Positions 8,007 to 17,511 are shown, counted from the stretch's first letter. The stretch is 64,000 bases of DNA from Elusimicrobiota bacterium (GCA_016714745.1 JADKCG010000020.1:27381-91380), one strand, 5' to 3'. Notes: generated from the letters alone by a model not told the origin. Made by a program: numbers and translations.

Positions 8007-8911
8007 CCCCGCACGTCCTCCTCTGGTTGATTTTTTTTGTGGCGTTGTTCGGTATGCTCTATGTCGACCTGTTCCAGTCAAAATCAGAAAAAGCCATCAC
8101 TCTTCGGGAAGCGGGACTTCGTTCGCTGGAGTGGGTGTTAGCGGCCCTGTTGTATTGCGGCGCCATCTATTGGTTTTTGACTCCCGCCAAAGCCGCGGAG
8201 TTTCTGACGGGATACCTGATTGAAAAATCGCTGAGCGTCGATAACCTTTTTGTCTTTATCATGATCTTTTCGTATTTCAACGTTGAACCGGCCCATCAAC
8301 CGCGTGTTTTGAAGTGGGGGATTTTGGGGGCCATTGTCATGCGGTTTGTTTTGATCCTCCTGGGAACTTATTTGGTCAGTCGGTTTCAATGGGTGTTCTT
8401 TCTTTTTGGACTCATCCTGTTGTATTCCGCCTACAAGATGGCCTTCGATGTTGAGAAAGACTTTAACCCAAACGAGAACATTCTGTTTCGCGGACTGAGA
8501 AGGGTTCTCCCGATGACGGGGCTGTACGGAAATCGATTTTTGGCCAAAATTGACGGGAAATGGCACGCGACGCCGTTGTTCCTAACGGTGGCCGTGGTGG
8601 AATTCAGCGATTTGGTGTTTGCCCTTGACTCGATCCCAGCCATTTTCTCGATCACCACAGACCCCTTGATCGTTTTCACCTCGAACATCTTCGCGATCTT
8701 GGGCCTGCGCGCCTTGTATTTCCTGGTCAGCGGGCTGGTTCAGATGTTTGCCTACCTCAAGCCAGGGGTCGCCCTGATCCTCGCGTTCGTGGGTGTCAAG
8801 ATGCTCATCGTCCATTGGGTTCACATCTCCACAGGCGTGTCCCTCGGCGTGGTGGTCGGCATTCTGGCCGCGTCGATCACCCTCTCCGTCGTTCGAGCCC
8901 CAAAACACTAA
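8003..8911 (+). CDS. TerC/Alx-family membrane protein
   Basis: 302 aa, about eight or nine membrane segments. Signature stretches are EKSLSVDNLFVF and VAVVEFSDLVFALDSIPAIFSIT, whose conserved Asp/Glu within the membrane are typical of TerC/Alx. Members are linked to Mn2+ export or metalation of secreted proteins; the tellurite role is historical. GTG 8003 overlaps the dnaQ-like stop by four bases. No yybP-ykoY riboswitch is possible because there is no intergenic space. Confidence 0.9.
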   Translation: MTPHVLLWLIFFVALFGMLYVDLFQSKSEKAITLREAGLRSLEWVLAALLYCGAIYWFLTPAKAAEFLTGYLIEKSLSVDNLFVFIMIFSYFNVEPAHQPRVLKWGILGAIVMRFVLILLGTYLVSRFQWVFFLFGLILLYSAYKMAFDVEKDFNPNENILFRGLRRVLPMTGLYGNRFLAKIDGKWHATPLFLTVAVVEFSDLVFALDSIPAIFSITTDPLIVFTSNIFAILGLRALYFLVSGLVQMFAYLKPGVALILAFVGVKMLIVHWVHISTGVSLGVVVGILAASITLSVVRAPKH

Positions 8912-8923
8912 ACCGAACCTTGC

Positions 8924-8947
8924 CCCAACTGGGGTTGTTTTATTTCA
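8924..8947 (+). terminator. Weak rho-independent terminator after terC
   Basis: CCCCAACTGGGG hairpin followed by TTGTTTTATTT. The stem is only 4-5 bp. The T-tract also contains the -35 box of the toxin-antitoxin promoter. Confidence 0.4.
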
Positions 8948-8974
8948 GGAGTTATGTTATACAAAGCGTATAAC
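8936..8974 (+). promoter_or_regulatory. Promoter with palindromic operator of the toxin-antitoxin pair
   Basis: -35 TTGTTT (8936-8941), 16 bp, -10 TATACA (8958-8963). A perfect inverted repeat GTTATAC-AAAGC-GTATAAC (8956-8974) covers the -10 box, as expected for autorepression by an AbrB-type antitoxin. Confidence 0.6.
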
Positions 8975-8995
8975 TTATTCGTGCGGGAGGTTCTT

Positions 8996-9253
8996 ATGTT
9001 GATGAAGGTCCATAACAAAGGCCAAGTGGTTATTCCAAGCCAGATCCGCCACCTTCTCCATATTAAAATCGGCGATTACGTGGACATCCATGTGGGGTCC
9101 CGCGCCCGAAAGTTAAAACTGGGGAAACCCAGAAAACCGAAAAGTTTGGCCCTGGCGGGGGTTTTTTCTCGATACGGAGCTCAGCGCGAAAGTTTCCCCA
9201 GCCGCGACGAAATGCATGACGCGCTTGCCCGAGGGCTGGCCAGTGAAAAATAA
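8996..9253 (+). CDS. AbrB/SpoVT-type antitoxin
   Basis: 85 aa. The swapped-hairpin DNA-binding domain is at the N-terminus (MKVHNKGQVVIPSQIRHLLHIKIGDYVDI), and the basic C-terminal tail would bind and inhibit the toxin. A GGGAGG ribosome-binding site supports ATG 8996; ATG 9002 is also possible. It overlaps the start of the PIN toxin, the usual antitoxin-first order. Confidence 0.82.
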   Translation: MLMKVHNKGQVVIPSQIRHLLHIKIGDYVDIHVGSRARKLKLGKPRKPKSLALAGVFSRYGAQRESFPSRDEMHDALARGLASEK

Positions 9254-9665
9254 GCCGTCGCTCATTGACACCAACGTCATCGTTCGTTATCTGGTGGAAG
9301 ATCCGAATCGCGTGGATGAAAAGTTTAAAGGGGTTTTTTCTTTTTTCCCTCGGGTTGAGGCGGGGGAAATCAGCGTGGAACTTCCTGAATTGGTCTTGTT
9401 TGAAGTATTTTTCGTTTTGACCAAACTGTATCATGTCCCACCCACAGAGACCGCCCGTCGATTGGCCCAGCTTTTGTCCTATCGGGGTCTTCTGATGCGG
9501 GACAAACCGCTCATCAAGTTCTGTCTCCGCCTTCTGCAGCAAAAACCCATAGGGCTGGTGGACGCTTATTTGGTGGCCTCAGCGCACGAGAGGGGAAACT
9601 TGACCGTTTACTCCTTTGATAGAGGGCTCTCTAAGCAAGGGATCCGGTTCCTCCAAGTCGAATAG
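9243..9665 (+). CDS. PIN-domain ribonuclease toxin
   Basis: 140 aa PIN/VapC-type fold. Acidic active-site candidates are D9 in IDTNVIVRYL, an acidic residue in the SVELPELVLFEVF region, the Asp of VDAYLVASA, and D in YSFDRGL. GTG 9243 is preceded by GAGGG; ATG 9216 would add nine residues and a longer overlap. It would cleave RNA when free of the AbrB-type partner. Confidence 0.82.
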   Translation: MKNKPSLIDTNVIVRYLVEDPNRVDEKFKGVFSFFPRVEAGEISVELPELVLFEVFFVLTKLYHVPPTETARRLAQLLSYRGLLMRDKPLIKFCLRLLQQKPIGLVDAYLVASAHERGNLTVYSFDRGLSKQGIRFLQVE

Positions 9666-9761
9666 CTCGCATGTGAAAGAATCTCCGTTTCGTTATCAAG
9701 TCGTTTGGCGGGCAGGAGAGTCACTTTTAGTATCCTTTTTTTTCATTAACCTAAAAAATTT

Positions 9762-9856
9762 AGTTGACTGAGCATTTCCGTCCGGGAGGGTTGGAAAATA
9801 CTGTTCCGGTCCCTGTCGACGGTAGCCCTGTGCCAACCGGGGAATCCCGGCTAATT
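9762..9856 (+). repeat. Dispersed repeat B, copy 1
   Basis: Starts with AGTTGACTGAGCATTTCCGT and ends AACCGGGGAATCCCGGCTAATT. Related copies: 36772-36900 (with about 37 extra internal bases), 32973-33043 (inverted, internally shorter) and the terminal 22-23 bases at 10764-10786 (inverted). The end is itself a CCGGG-AATC-CCGG palindrome. Confidence 0.65.
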
Positions 9857-9876
9857 GTGTGGCTTGGTTGTCTGGG

Positions 9877-10230
9877 TTATGCTCTTGAAAGGAAATTCTC
9901 GAGCACGAAGATCTTTCTTAATCGAAAAGCCAGGGGACTTTCCGCCAGGGCGATGGCGCGCAAGCTGTCGAAGCCCGAGACGAACCAGGCTTTGGTCGGC
10001 GCGGGAACCTTTTCTATCCAGTCTGGGGAAGGAAGGCTCAATTCACGGCAGAGGGATTCGGCCGTCGAGGCGAGAATTGCATCCATGGCCGGGTCCCCCG
10101 GCTGAAAGGGTTCTTGGATCGCTTGGACATCCCGGTGGTGTCGAAAGTCATCCACAAAATCCATGAGCGGGATGCGCCATTGCGCGGGGTTTTGCATCAC
10201 GGCGATATGGGTTTCTTTCAGGGTGATCAT
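9877..10230 (-). CDS. Small protein encoded with a nucleotidyltransferase
   Basis: 117 aa, no family recognised. It begins MITLKETHIAVMQNPAQWRI and contains an acidic FVDDFRHHRD segment and a hydrophobic C-terminus. Its ATG overlaps the stop of the upstream nucleotidyltransferase gene (ATGA), so the two are translationally coupled and probably work together. The pair lies between inverted copies of a repeat B end. Confidence 0.55.
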   Translation of the reverse strand: MITLKETHIAVMQNPAQWRIPLMDFVDDFRHHRDVQAIQEPFQPGDPAMDAILASTAESLCRELSLPSPDWIEKVPAPTKAWFVSGFDSLRAIALAESPLAFRLRKIFVLENFLSRA

Positions 10231-10733
10231 GACCCAAGAATCTCTTCCACAAAAAATTGTGTGGCGGGTCGTACGCGGCTTTTGGGGTAGTATTGTTCCA
10301 AAATTCTAAAAACCTCAGCGGGTTTTGTTAACCCAAGTTTTTTGATCAAAAAACGCACATCTTCCGCATCGGACGTGTCCGCCCGAGCGGCAAGGACTTT
10401 CATGGCCAGAAGGTAGTCGGGTTCCGGAACCAGCACGTGAAGGTTCGATTTCTGAAACAAAACTCGTCGCGGATGGTCCACAACAAATCCTTTGACGCCA
10501 TCGTTCAGCCAGTGGTCGCCTAATTTCAATTCTTCGCCTACCTGGGAAATCAGTTTTCGCAGTTCTTCCGTTGGGAAAAAAATGGCATCGACATCTTTCG
10601 TGCTTGGGCGAGCATCATACACCAAACACATGACCGCCCCTCCATAAAGGCACACCTCCCCTTTCATGTCTTTTTTGGCAAGGGCGTCGTTCAGTCGATT
10701 CAAAGCGTTCTCAATGTCGGATTTCTTTAGCAT
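10227..10733 (-). CDS. DUF6036/MNT-type nucleotidyltransferase
   Basis: 168 aa. The polymerase-beta-like active-site layout is visible: CLYGGAVMCLVYDARPSTKDVDAIF has the Gly-Gly helix start and a DxD pair (STKDVD). Helical C-terminus. This family resembles antitoxin-type minimal nucleotidyltransferases, but the partner here is not a recognisable HEPN protein. Start ATG 10733 with AAGGG upstream. Confidence 0.7.
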   Translation of the reverse strand: MLKKSDIENALNRLNDALAKKDMKGEVCLYGGAVMCLVYDARPSTKDVDAIFFPTEELRKLISQVGEELKLGDHWLNDGVKGFVVDHPRRVLFQKSNLHVLVPEPDYLLAMKVLAARADTSDAEDVRFLIKKLGLTKPAEVFRILEQYYPKSRVRPATQFFVEEILGS

Positions 10734-10763
10734 GGGCCCTTATTCTAACTGTTTTTGTCCAAG

Positions 10764-10786
10764 AATTAGCCGGGATTCCCCGGTTA
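10764..10786 (-). repeat. Terminal fragment of repeat B (inverted)
   Basis: Reverse complement of the last 22 bases of repeat B at 9835-9856. Together they frame the two-gene nucleotidyltransferase module as inverted ends about 930 bp apart. Confidence 0.6.
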
Positions 10787-10804
10787 ATTTTCCTTATGTG
10801 CGGG

Positions 10805-11671
10805 TTATTTTGCGGAGGGGACTGCTTTCCAATAACGGCAAGGGATTTTGAAAGCTTGTCTTAAGGAGTCTCGGTCCGGGAAAAAGGCATCCGCCTGGGA
10901 CCGGTAATCCATGATCGCGTCCAGCCACAACTCCAGGTCAGCCATAGGCTCTTCCGGCAGAGGGACCCAGGCCGGCGGTTCCGTGCGCCAACGGGTCCGG
11001 GATTTTCGAAACAGTCGCGTGAAAAAGATCGGCGTGACCCCCTGGGCGACCCAGCGGAAGAACGCCGGAGAGCCCTTCTGGATCGGAGCCCACCGGTTGA
11101 CGGTCCGGGCGGCGTCCCATCCGGCCGCCCAGGCGCCCAAGAACGGGGCCGAGTCAGGGGACCCACCCAATTCTCGAATTCGGTGGGAAACCGCGTGGGG
11201 GATCAGGGCGTAGGGCCTGTCTTCGTAAAAAAGGGTTTGGGGATGTCGATGGAAGCTCTCGGAGGCGTTATGGCACAGAAGGTGGTCCACGTGCCAGCCC
11301 ACGGCGAGAGGTAAAACCAGCAGATCGAAAGAAATCGCCTGAATCATTTCCTCCAACAGAGTGCGGAGCTTGGCCAATAGGGGGCGGTCCGATCCGAAGG
11401 GTTCGCCCCAAAACAACCGACTGGGGGAACCGTAATCCCAGTTTCGACACACCGATTCGGTGAAATTTAATAACAGGGATTCAAAACTCAAACGCTTGGA
11501 GGCGCGCCTTTCTTCTTGGAGTCGGCTTTCTCTCCCCAGGGGCGCGAGGGTTTTTGGGGGGGGATTGGAAAAATCCGTAAAAACATTGATCACCAAAACG
11601 GGCCCTTCCCGACGCCAACGGGAGATTTCGGCCCCGCAGGAAAAGACCGCGTCGTCCAGATGAGGCGACAA
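10805..11671 (-). CDS. PIG-L family deacetylase
   Basis: A zinc-dependent N-acyl-sugar deacetylase of the PIG-L/LmbE fold. SPHLDDAVFSCG is the metal-binding PHxDD motif, and GWHVDHLLCH supplies the third ligand. The visible start is a TTG immediately before the motif, which is too late for a complete beta-strand 1. The frame continues upstream as REPHYRAVIL without a normal start codon until the stop of the response regulator, so either an ATT near 11704 or a lost base hides the true start. It would act on an N-acetylglucosamine-type glycan or glycolipid. Confidence 0.8.
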   Translation of the reverse strand: MSPHLDDAVFSCGAEISRWRREGPVLVINVFTDFSNPPPKTLAPLGRESRLQEERRASKRLSFESLLLNFTESVCRNWDYGSPSRLFWGEPFGSDRPLLAKLRTLLEEMIQAISFDLLVLPLAVGWHVDHLLCHNASESFHRHPQTLFYEDRPYALIPHAVSHRIRELGGSPDSAPFLGAWAAGWDAARTVNRWAPIQKGSPAFFRWVAQGVTPIFFTRLFRKSRTRWRTEPPAWVPLPEEPMADLELWLDAIMDYRSQADAFFPDRDSLRQAFKIPCRYWKAVPSAK

Positions 11672-11706
11672 AATGACCGCCCGGTAGTGGGGTTCGCGGG
11701 GCGGAA

Positions 11707-12402
11707 TTAGGGCGCCTCCTCGTCAAACCGGTAGCCGAGCCCTTTGATCCCCTGAATTTTGGCGCCCTCTTTGTTGATCTTGGCCCTCAGGCGGGCGATC
11801 GTGGTGTCGATGGCCCGGCTCGTCGCGTAGTATTCGGTGCCCCAAACGGATTCTTCCAGAAAATTTCGGGAAAGCAGACGCCCCTTGTTTTTCAAGAACA
11901 CATACAAAAGGTCAAATTCCTTGGCGCGCAGTTCCACCTCCTCTTTCCCAACGAACACCCGGTGCTGTCCGGTGTCAAGGGAGAGAGCCCCGGACCGAAG
12001 CGTTTCCCCGGCCGTTTTGGATTCGACGCCGCGCCGAAGCGCGGCCCGAACCCGGGCCACCAGTTCCCGCGGACGCAAGGCGCGTTTCGATATGAAATCC
12101 GCCGCTCCCACTTCCAAACCCACCACCACGTCGGTTTCCCGACCGCGAACGGTGAGCATGAGGATGGGAATATCTTTCGTGGCGGCGTCGCTTTTAAGCG
12201 CGCGGCAAACCTGAACCCCGTCCTTGTCCGGCAGATTCCAGTCCAAAAGGATCAGGTCCGGGTGGGATTGGGTAGCTGTTTTTATTCCGCTTTGCGCGTC
12301 GCCGGCGTTTAAAACCAAAAAACCTTCCTTTTCCAGGATTTGTTCGATCAGCCGACGAAAGTCGGTCTCATCGTCAATAATTAAAACTCTGGATGTCGTC
12401 AT
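11707..12402 (-). CDS. OmpR-family response regulator
   Basis: 231 aa. Receiver domain with D10-D11 and phospho-acceptor D54 (LILLDWNLP). The usual Lys-Pro is represented by ISKRALRPREL. The C-terminal winged helix (about 130-228) contains VELRAKEFDLLYVFLKN and RAIDTTIARLRAKI, the normal OmpR recognition region. It overlaps its kinase by four bases (ATGA). Confidence 0.92.
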   Translation of the reverse strand: MTTSRVLIIDDETDFRRLIEQILEKEGFLVLNAGDAQSGIKTATQSHPDLILLDWNLPDKDGVQVCRALKSDAATKDIPILMLTVRGRETDVVVGLEVGAADFISKRALRPRELVARVRAALRRGVESKTAGETLRSGALSLDTGQHRVFVGKEEVELRAKEFDLLYVFLKNKGRLLSRNFLEESVWGTEYYATSRAIDTTIARLRAKINKEGAKIQGIKGLGYRFDEEAP

Positions 12403-13766
12403 TCGGGTAAATGGAGGGAAAAACGGCTTCCCTGGCCGACGACGCTCTCCAGTCGGACCGCGCCCCCCTGGGTTTCCACGAGTCCTTTCACGATGGCCAA
12501 TCCCAGCCCGGTTCCTTTGACGCCGTCGTGGGCGGCCCGTATTCCGCGGACCTGCTCGAATTTGTCGAAAATCCGCGGCTGATCCTTTGGCGGGATTCCC
12601 GGCCCCGTGTCTGCCACCGTCAATCGCACGTGGGCCCGCCCGCCGTTGGCCGCGGGGGGGGGGGACCCCGCCGACAAAACAACTTTTCCGCCGCTCGGGG
12701 TGAATTTAAGCGCGTTTCCCATCAGGTTGGTCATGGCTTGATGAATCTTATCCCGGTCGGCGTTCACCGTCAAGCCGGGGGGAACATCGATTTCCAAACG
12801 CACGCCTCGTTCCCGGGCCACGGGTCCAAACAGGTCCGTCAATTCGGTTATCAACCCGGCCACGTCAAACCTTTCCTTCCGAACGTCCATGGCCCGGGAC
12901 TCGATTTTGGAAAGGTCCAAAATATCGTTGACGAATCGTCCCAGCCGGGTCGCGTTGTTGCGAATGATGGAGAGGTTGTCGATAAATCGGGACGCCTCGC
13001 CGGATGGAACACCTTCCATCATGAAGTTGGCATAGGATTCAATGGCGGACAAAGGCGACCGAAGTTCGTGTGTGACCATGGCCACGAAATCCCGTTTCAT
13101 CTGATCGAGCTCCCCCAATCGTTCCGCCATGCGATTAAAATCCCGGGCCAAATCGCCCAACTCGTCGGCGCGTTTTTCCTGGAGTCGGTGGTCCAACTCC
13201 CCCGCCGCCAGTCGGTGGGTGCCCTGGGCGATCCGTCGGATGGGCCGGGTTAAATGCAAGGCCAACCACCACGCCCCCAATAAACCCAGCCCCAGAGCGA
13301 CTCCCAGGGTCGGATAAATGCGGTGTGAAATGTCCCGCAGGGCTTGCTCCACTTCCCGTTCCATGGCGGTTCTGGAAAAAATCACCACCGCTTTTCGTGC
13401 CGGTCCTTTCGTGACGGGGACCGTCATCGGCACGCCGTCCGTTCCTTTCAGTGGGGGGGGCCATCGGCCCAACAGCGCCGTGTCGGCATGGGCCACCACG
13501 CGCCCTTTCCCATCCAAGCAATAGGCGTCCAAGACTCCGGTCCGGTCCCGCACATTGGCCGCCGCGTTCAGAGCGGCCAACTCGTCGTTGACCACCAGCG
13601 CGTCCCGACAGGCTTGGGCCAGATGATCCGCCAGGGCGGAGCGGGCTCCCGCCGTTTTTCGCAGAAGACTGCTTCGTTCCGTTAGATAAAACCCCACCGC
13701 CGCGGTTCCCGCCACCGCCACGGAAAGACCCACCGCCAACATCCCCATCTTCGTGCGGATCTTCAT
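12399..13766 (-). CDS. Membrane sensor histidine kinase
   Basis: 455 aa. TM1 is at about 7-28, the periplasmic sensor at 29-150 and TM2 at 152-171. HAMP follows to about 223. The H-box FVAMVTHELRSPL has His233. The ATPase domain has the N box (HQAMTNLMGNALKF), G1 (DTGPGI), F and G2 (GTGLGLAIV) boxes. It phosphorylates the OmpR regulator encoded next. Its start overlaps the stop of the PorV-TPR gene, so an envelope signal is plausible. Confidence 0.93.
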   Translation of the reverse strand: MKIRTKMGMLAVGLSVAVAGTAAVGFYLTERSSLLRKTAGARSALADHLAQACRDALVVNDELAALNAAANVRDRTGVLDAYCLDGKGRVVAHADTALLGRWPPPLKGTDGVPMTVPVTKGPARKAVVIFSRTAMEREVEQALRDISHRIYPTLGVALGLGLLGAWWLALHLTRPIRRIAQGTHRLAAGELDHRLQEKRADELGDLARDFNRMAERLGELDQMKRDFVAMVTHELRSPLSAIESYANFMMEGVPSGEASRFIDNLSIIRNNATRLGRFVNDILDLSKIESRAMDVRKERFDVAGLITELTDLFGPVARERGVRLEIDVPPGLTVNADRDKIHQAMTNLMGNALKFTPSGGKVVLSAGSPPPAANGGRAHVRLTVADTGPGIPPKDQPRIFDKFEQVRGIRAAHDGVKGTGLGLAIVKGLVETQGGAVRLESVVGQGSRFSLHLPE

Positions 13767-15431
13767 GGCGCCCGGGGGGCCGCTTCCTGCCGTGCGCGAT
13801 CCAGGGCGCGGCGATAGGTTTTGTTGGTCGGGTCCAACCGAACGGCTTCTTCAAAAAGAGCCTTCGCTTTCGATAAATTTCCTTCCCGATAGACGGTTCG
13901 GCCTTCCTCGTATTTTTTTAACCCCTCCGCCCGCCGGGCTTCCGTTTCCAAGGTCCGAGATTGGGTTTCTTGGACCAGGGCTTTTTGGCAACGAATGATT
14001 TCAGTCCCGGCGGTCGCATTCTCCGGGTCGAGTGCCAATAGTTCCCGCCAATGGCCCAAAGCCGGCTCCCATTCTCCCCGTTTCATGGCGTCGCGGGCGC
14101 GCCCCTCCGTCGCCTGTATTTTTCGGTCCTTGGCCCGGATCATGGCCGCGCGCGCCTCTTGGGTGCGCTGGGCGGATAAAAGAGCGGAAATCTTCTGCAA
14201 TCCCTTTTGCGCGTCGGTGTTATCGGGACGGACCAACAAAACCTTTCGGTAGGCCAATTCCGCTCCTGCCATGTCGCCTTTCGCCATCGCTCGCCGGGCC
14301 TGCTCCAGGAGAGCCGCCGGGTCCATGGTTTCGGCCAATTGAAGGGCCGTTTCCTGTTGGAGGCGGTGCCCTTCGAGGGAACGGGGAGACAGCGCGCGGG
14401 CCTCCGCCAGAAGATCTTCCGCTTCGGTCACCTGTCCCGTCGCCAGGGCCGCGCGCGCTTGACTAAAAAGAGCGGTCCGTCGGGCTTCCTGAGCCAGGGG
14501 CGTCCCGAACCGCCAGCGCAGATCGATGCGGTTGGCCGCGCCCAGATCCTCGGAGGGGGAAAAAGAGTAATTCACGGCCAACCCTTTCCGTTCGATTCCG
14601 GCGCCCAAGGTAAATCGAGCGGCCGTCTCGGAAGCATACCCCGTTCTTAAAAACATTTTCCAGTCGTTCCCCATCGTTTGTCCGTATTCCACCCCGGCCC
14701 GGAGTCGAAGGTGATCGTCGGCCGGAATATCGATTTGTCCGGACCCCAGGATGATTCCATTGCGCCGGAGCGAAAAACTTCCCGCGACCCCCGACCGAAT
14801 CACCAGCGGTAACTTTGTGTTCGACGACCCCAACGATAGTTCCGTTCCCGCGTTGGCCAGGGAGACCCCCCACTCGCCGAGCCGTCCGACGGGACCTTGC
14901 ACCCCCGCATCCACCGCATAGGCGGTTCCGACCTCCTCAAAGGTCACTTGCCGAACGTATTTCCCGCTCACCCCAAATGAGCCAAAACCGAGCGGTCGGG
15001 CGTATCCGACACTGACCACACTTTCGCTGGGATGAGCTGTTCCCAGATCGGATCCCTCTTCCGTTATCGCCAAGGGGGCATCGGCCAGGTGGGTCACACC
15101 CAAAGCCCAGGTTTCCGCTCGCCAAACCGCCAGGCCGGTCGAACGTAGACGGCGCTGTCCTGGGTTTGCTCGCCGAAGAGGGCCGCGGGGAAAACCCAAG
15201 TTCTTGGCGAGGCACCTTCTGCAACCCCGCCGGGTTCCAGAATAACGCTCCCCCATCGTTCGCCGGCGCCACGTACGTGCCCCCCAACGCCTGGGACCGA
15301 ACCGACGGATCCAACGTTAAGACCATGGGCCCCCGCCGCCCGTGGTGTTGATCAGAAAACCATTCGGCGTGAAGAGAAGAGGAGATACCCCACACGAGAA
15401 TAAGAAAAAAAAATCCAGAACGCCCCAACAT
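13763..15431 (-). CDS. PorV/PorQ-like outer-membrane protein with TPR repeats (frame-broken)
   Basis: One gene read in three frames. The ATG at 15431 opens a signal peptide (FFFLILVWGISSSLHA) and the family-typical SQALGGTYVAPANDGGALFWNPAGL. Near 15190 the frame shifts to ALFGEQTQDSAVYVRPAWRFGER, then near 15130 shifts again into the main frame (TWALGVTHLADAPL). The beta-barrel part runs to about 14500, and four or five TPR-like helical pairs fill the rest. Shifts lie beside short homopolymers. The start overlaps the stop of the upstream FG-GAP gene (TAATG). Likely an outer-membrane scaffold or porin-like protein. Confidence 0.75.
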
Positions 15432-17331
15432 TATTTTACCAGAACTCGGCGCGGATCAATTTGACCATCCCTGTCCACGACCACCGTGTAAACCCCAGGG
15501 GCGACCCGCTGCCCTTCATTGTTCGCGCCGTCCCATTCAACCACATGCACCCCGGCGGACTTGGTTTCGTTGATCAAGGTTCTCAGAAGCCGGGCCTCGC
15601 GAGAATACACCGCCGCCTTTAGGTGGCTGGGGGCTTCCAACCGGATTTCAAACAGGGCGGTTCCACCCTCGCGCAGAAGGTTCGTGACGACGCTCGTTCC
15701 CGTGGATCCCGCGGCAAGCGACAGGGACGCCGACACAGGCTCGCTCTCCCGTAAGAGGGAATTGCGAAATACAACCGTGATTGTTTTGTTTTCCTCTGAT
15801 GGAGAAAGCGTCAGATCCACATCCCCCTGAAAAGGAACCCACTGGTCCTTTATCGCATCCAAGAAATTACCGGAGAGTTTCATCTCCGTGGGGTCCCCAT
15901 CCACGCTCAAAGAAAGGTGAACCCGCGCTTGGTCCGGCGCTCGATCCGCCACGCGAATCGAAGGGTTCTCCAAAGGGGTAAACCCATAAAAAATTCTAAT
16001 ATCATCAGGCACTCCACTGGCGGTCATCACGAGATCGCTTTTTCCATCCCCATTGATATCCCCCAAGCCTGAAACATGGTCGATCATTGTGAGATACTCG
16101 ATGTCTATGGAAGCTGTTGAAATTGTCGTCGGCCAAGGATTTCCAATGGAGAAAGAATGGCTCAGATAAAGAGAAACCTTGGACGTGGGAGTGGTATATT
16201 TATACCACTGAAGAGATAAATCAGCCCGCCCATCTCCGTCAAAGTCCCCTGACCCGGCCCATGTTCCGGACCTTCCCAAAGGATCCTGAAAAACCATCTT
16301 GTGCACCTCGTTGGATTGTCCGGGCTGAAGATCGATGGTGGGGCCGAAAGCCCAAATATCCGCCCCATTCACCAACACAGGGGTGTCGTTAACAATAAGG
16401 CCCACATCGGCCATCCCATCACCGGAGAAGTCAGAAACCATATCCGCATGAATATTCGCGGCCCTGGGACTCGGAGCAGGCCCCACTATTGTTCGGAACG
16501 CTCGATCCGTCACTGAAGCGGTTCCCGTCGGAAAGACCGAGCTTCCGCGAACGATGTACACTTCACCGGCGGAGCTCCGTCCCATGGATGTTCGGGAATC
16601 GTCTGAGAGGACCAACTCGTCATAACCGTCCCCATTCACGTCGCCTACGGCGACATGGCCACCGAACCTTATTCGACCCGCTCCGATCAGCGTCAACCCA
16701 AAGATGGATCATCGGTTCTGAACGTCGCACCGGACATTTCTGCTCGCGATCGACCTCGAAAGATATAAACGCGCCCAGGGTTGGGGTCGATCTCCGGAGA
16801 TCCGATGACCAAATCCTCTCGCCCATCGCCATTAAAATCGCCTACGGTATAATAATAAAAATAATGTTCAGGCCCTGGTAATTTAATGATCAGATTCTGG
16901 GGTGAACTCAATTCCAATTGTGCCGGGGGGTAAGACCGCCCCCAAACCACCTCAATTTCTCCCGCATTAATACTGATCACCCAATCGTCCAGCGAATCGC
17001 CATCTAAATCAGCGGTACCTTTTATCTTAAAACTCAAGTCGGAGTTCAGAAGTTTCGTTGTCCGAATGGAGGAGAGTTTTGAATAGGCTGGGAAATGGGA
17101 TCCATAGATGGCCCGGCCCGAAGTCCCGAAAGAATAGGCAATCTCGTTTTTGGTGTCCCCGTCAAAATCACCGCTGACGTTTATTTCTAAAATGGAAAAT
17201 AGGTCTGTTTCATAATCCAATTCAGCATCGGCATCTGAGAGATCCCATTGAATGGCCCCAAGGCCTAAAGGACAAAGGAAAAGCCAAACCCCGATTTTCC
17301 TTAATCCCCCTAGATAAATTTGTAGGCCCAT
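15431..17331 (-). CDS. FG-GAP/VCBS repeat secreted protein with C-terminal FlgD-like domain (frame-broken)
   Basis: The N-terminal signal sequence (KIGVWLFLCPLGLGA) is followed by at least six FG-GAP units with DxDxDGxxD-type Ca2+ loops (GDFDGDTKNE, ADLDGDSLDD, GDFNGDGRED, GDVNGDGYDE, GDFDGDGRAD, GDINGDGKSD), forming a beta-propeller. The last 90 residues are Ig-like with VEWDGANNEGQRVAPGVYTV, the FlgD-type C-terminal signature often used as a sorting domain. A one-base shift near 16693 splits the frame between FRTDDPSL and TLIGAGRIRFGG. It precedes the PorV-like gene. Confidence 0.8.
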
Positions 17332-17338
17332 AAAACTC

Positions 17339-17366
17339 AGTATAACCCTAAATACAAATTATTCAA
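17339..17366 (-). promoter_or_regulatory. Promoter of the FG-GAP operon, probably leaderless
   Basis: On the minus strand: TTGAAT, 16 bp, TATACT. The start of transcription is predicted at about 17332, directly next to the ATG at 17331. Confidence 0.6.
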
Positions 17367-17407
17367 GGGGGACCGTTTCTCCCGCATTCCCCAGTCAGTA
17401 TCCAAAT

Positions 17408-17475
17408 AATGTCACCCAGAGGAAACACAGCGGAAACGTTGGGGAAAAGTGTGTCCATTACACTGGGTGTGGAAA
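17408..17475 (+). repeat. Dispersed repeat A, copy 2
   Basis: Ungapped match to 2403-2470. It opens a 43-codon micro-ORF (17410-17541) beginning MSPRGNTAETLGKS, which ends inside the following methyltransferase gene in another frame. Confidence 0.5.
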
Positions 17476-17511
17476 GCGGAGTTCCACACAGCGGTGCAAG
17501 GGAGGCATCAA

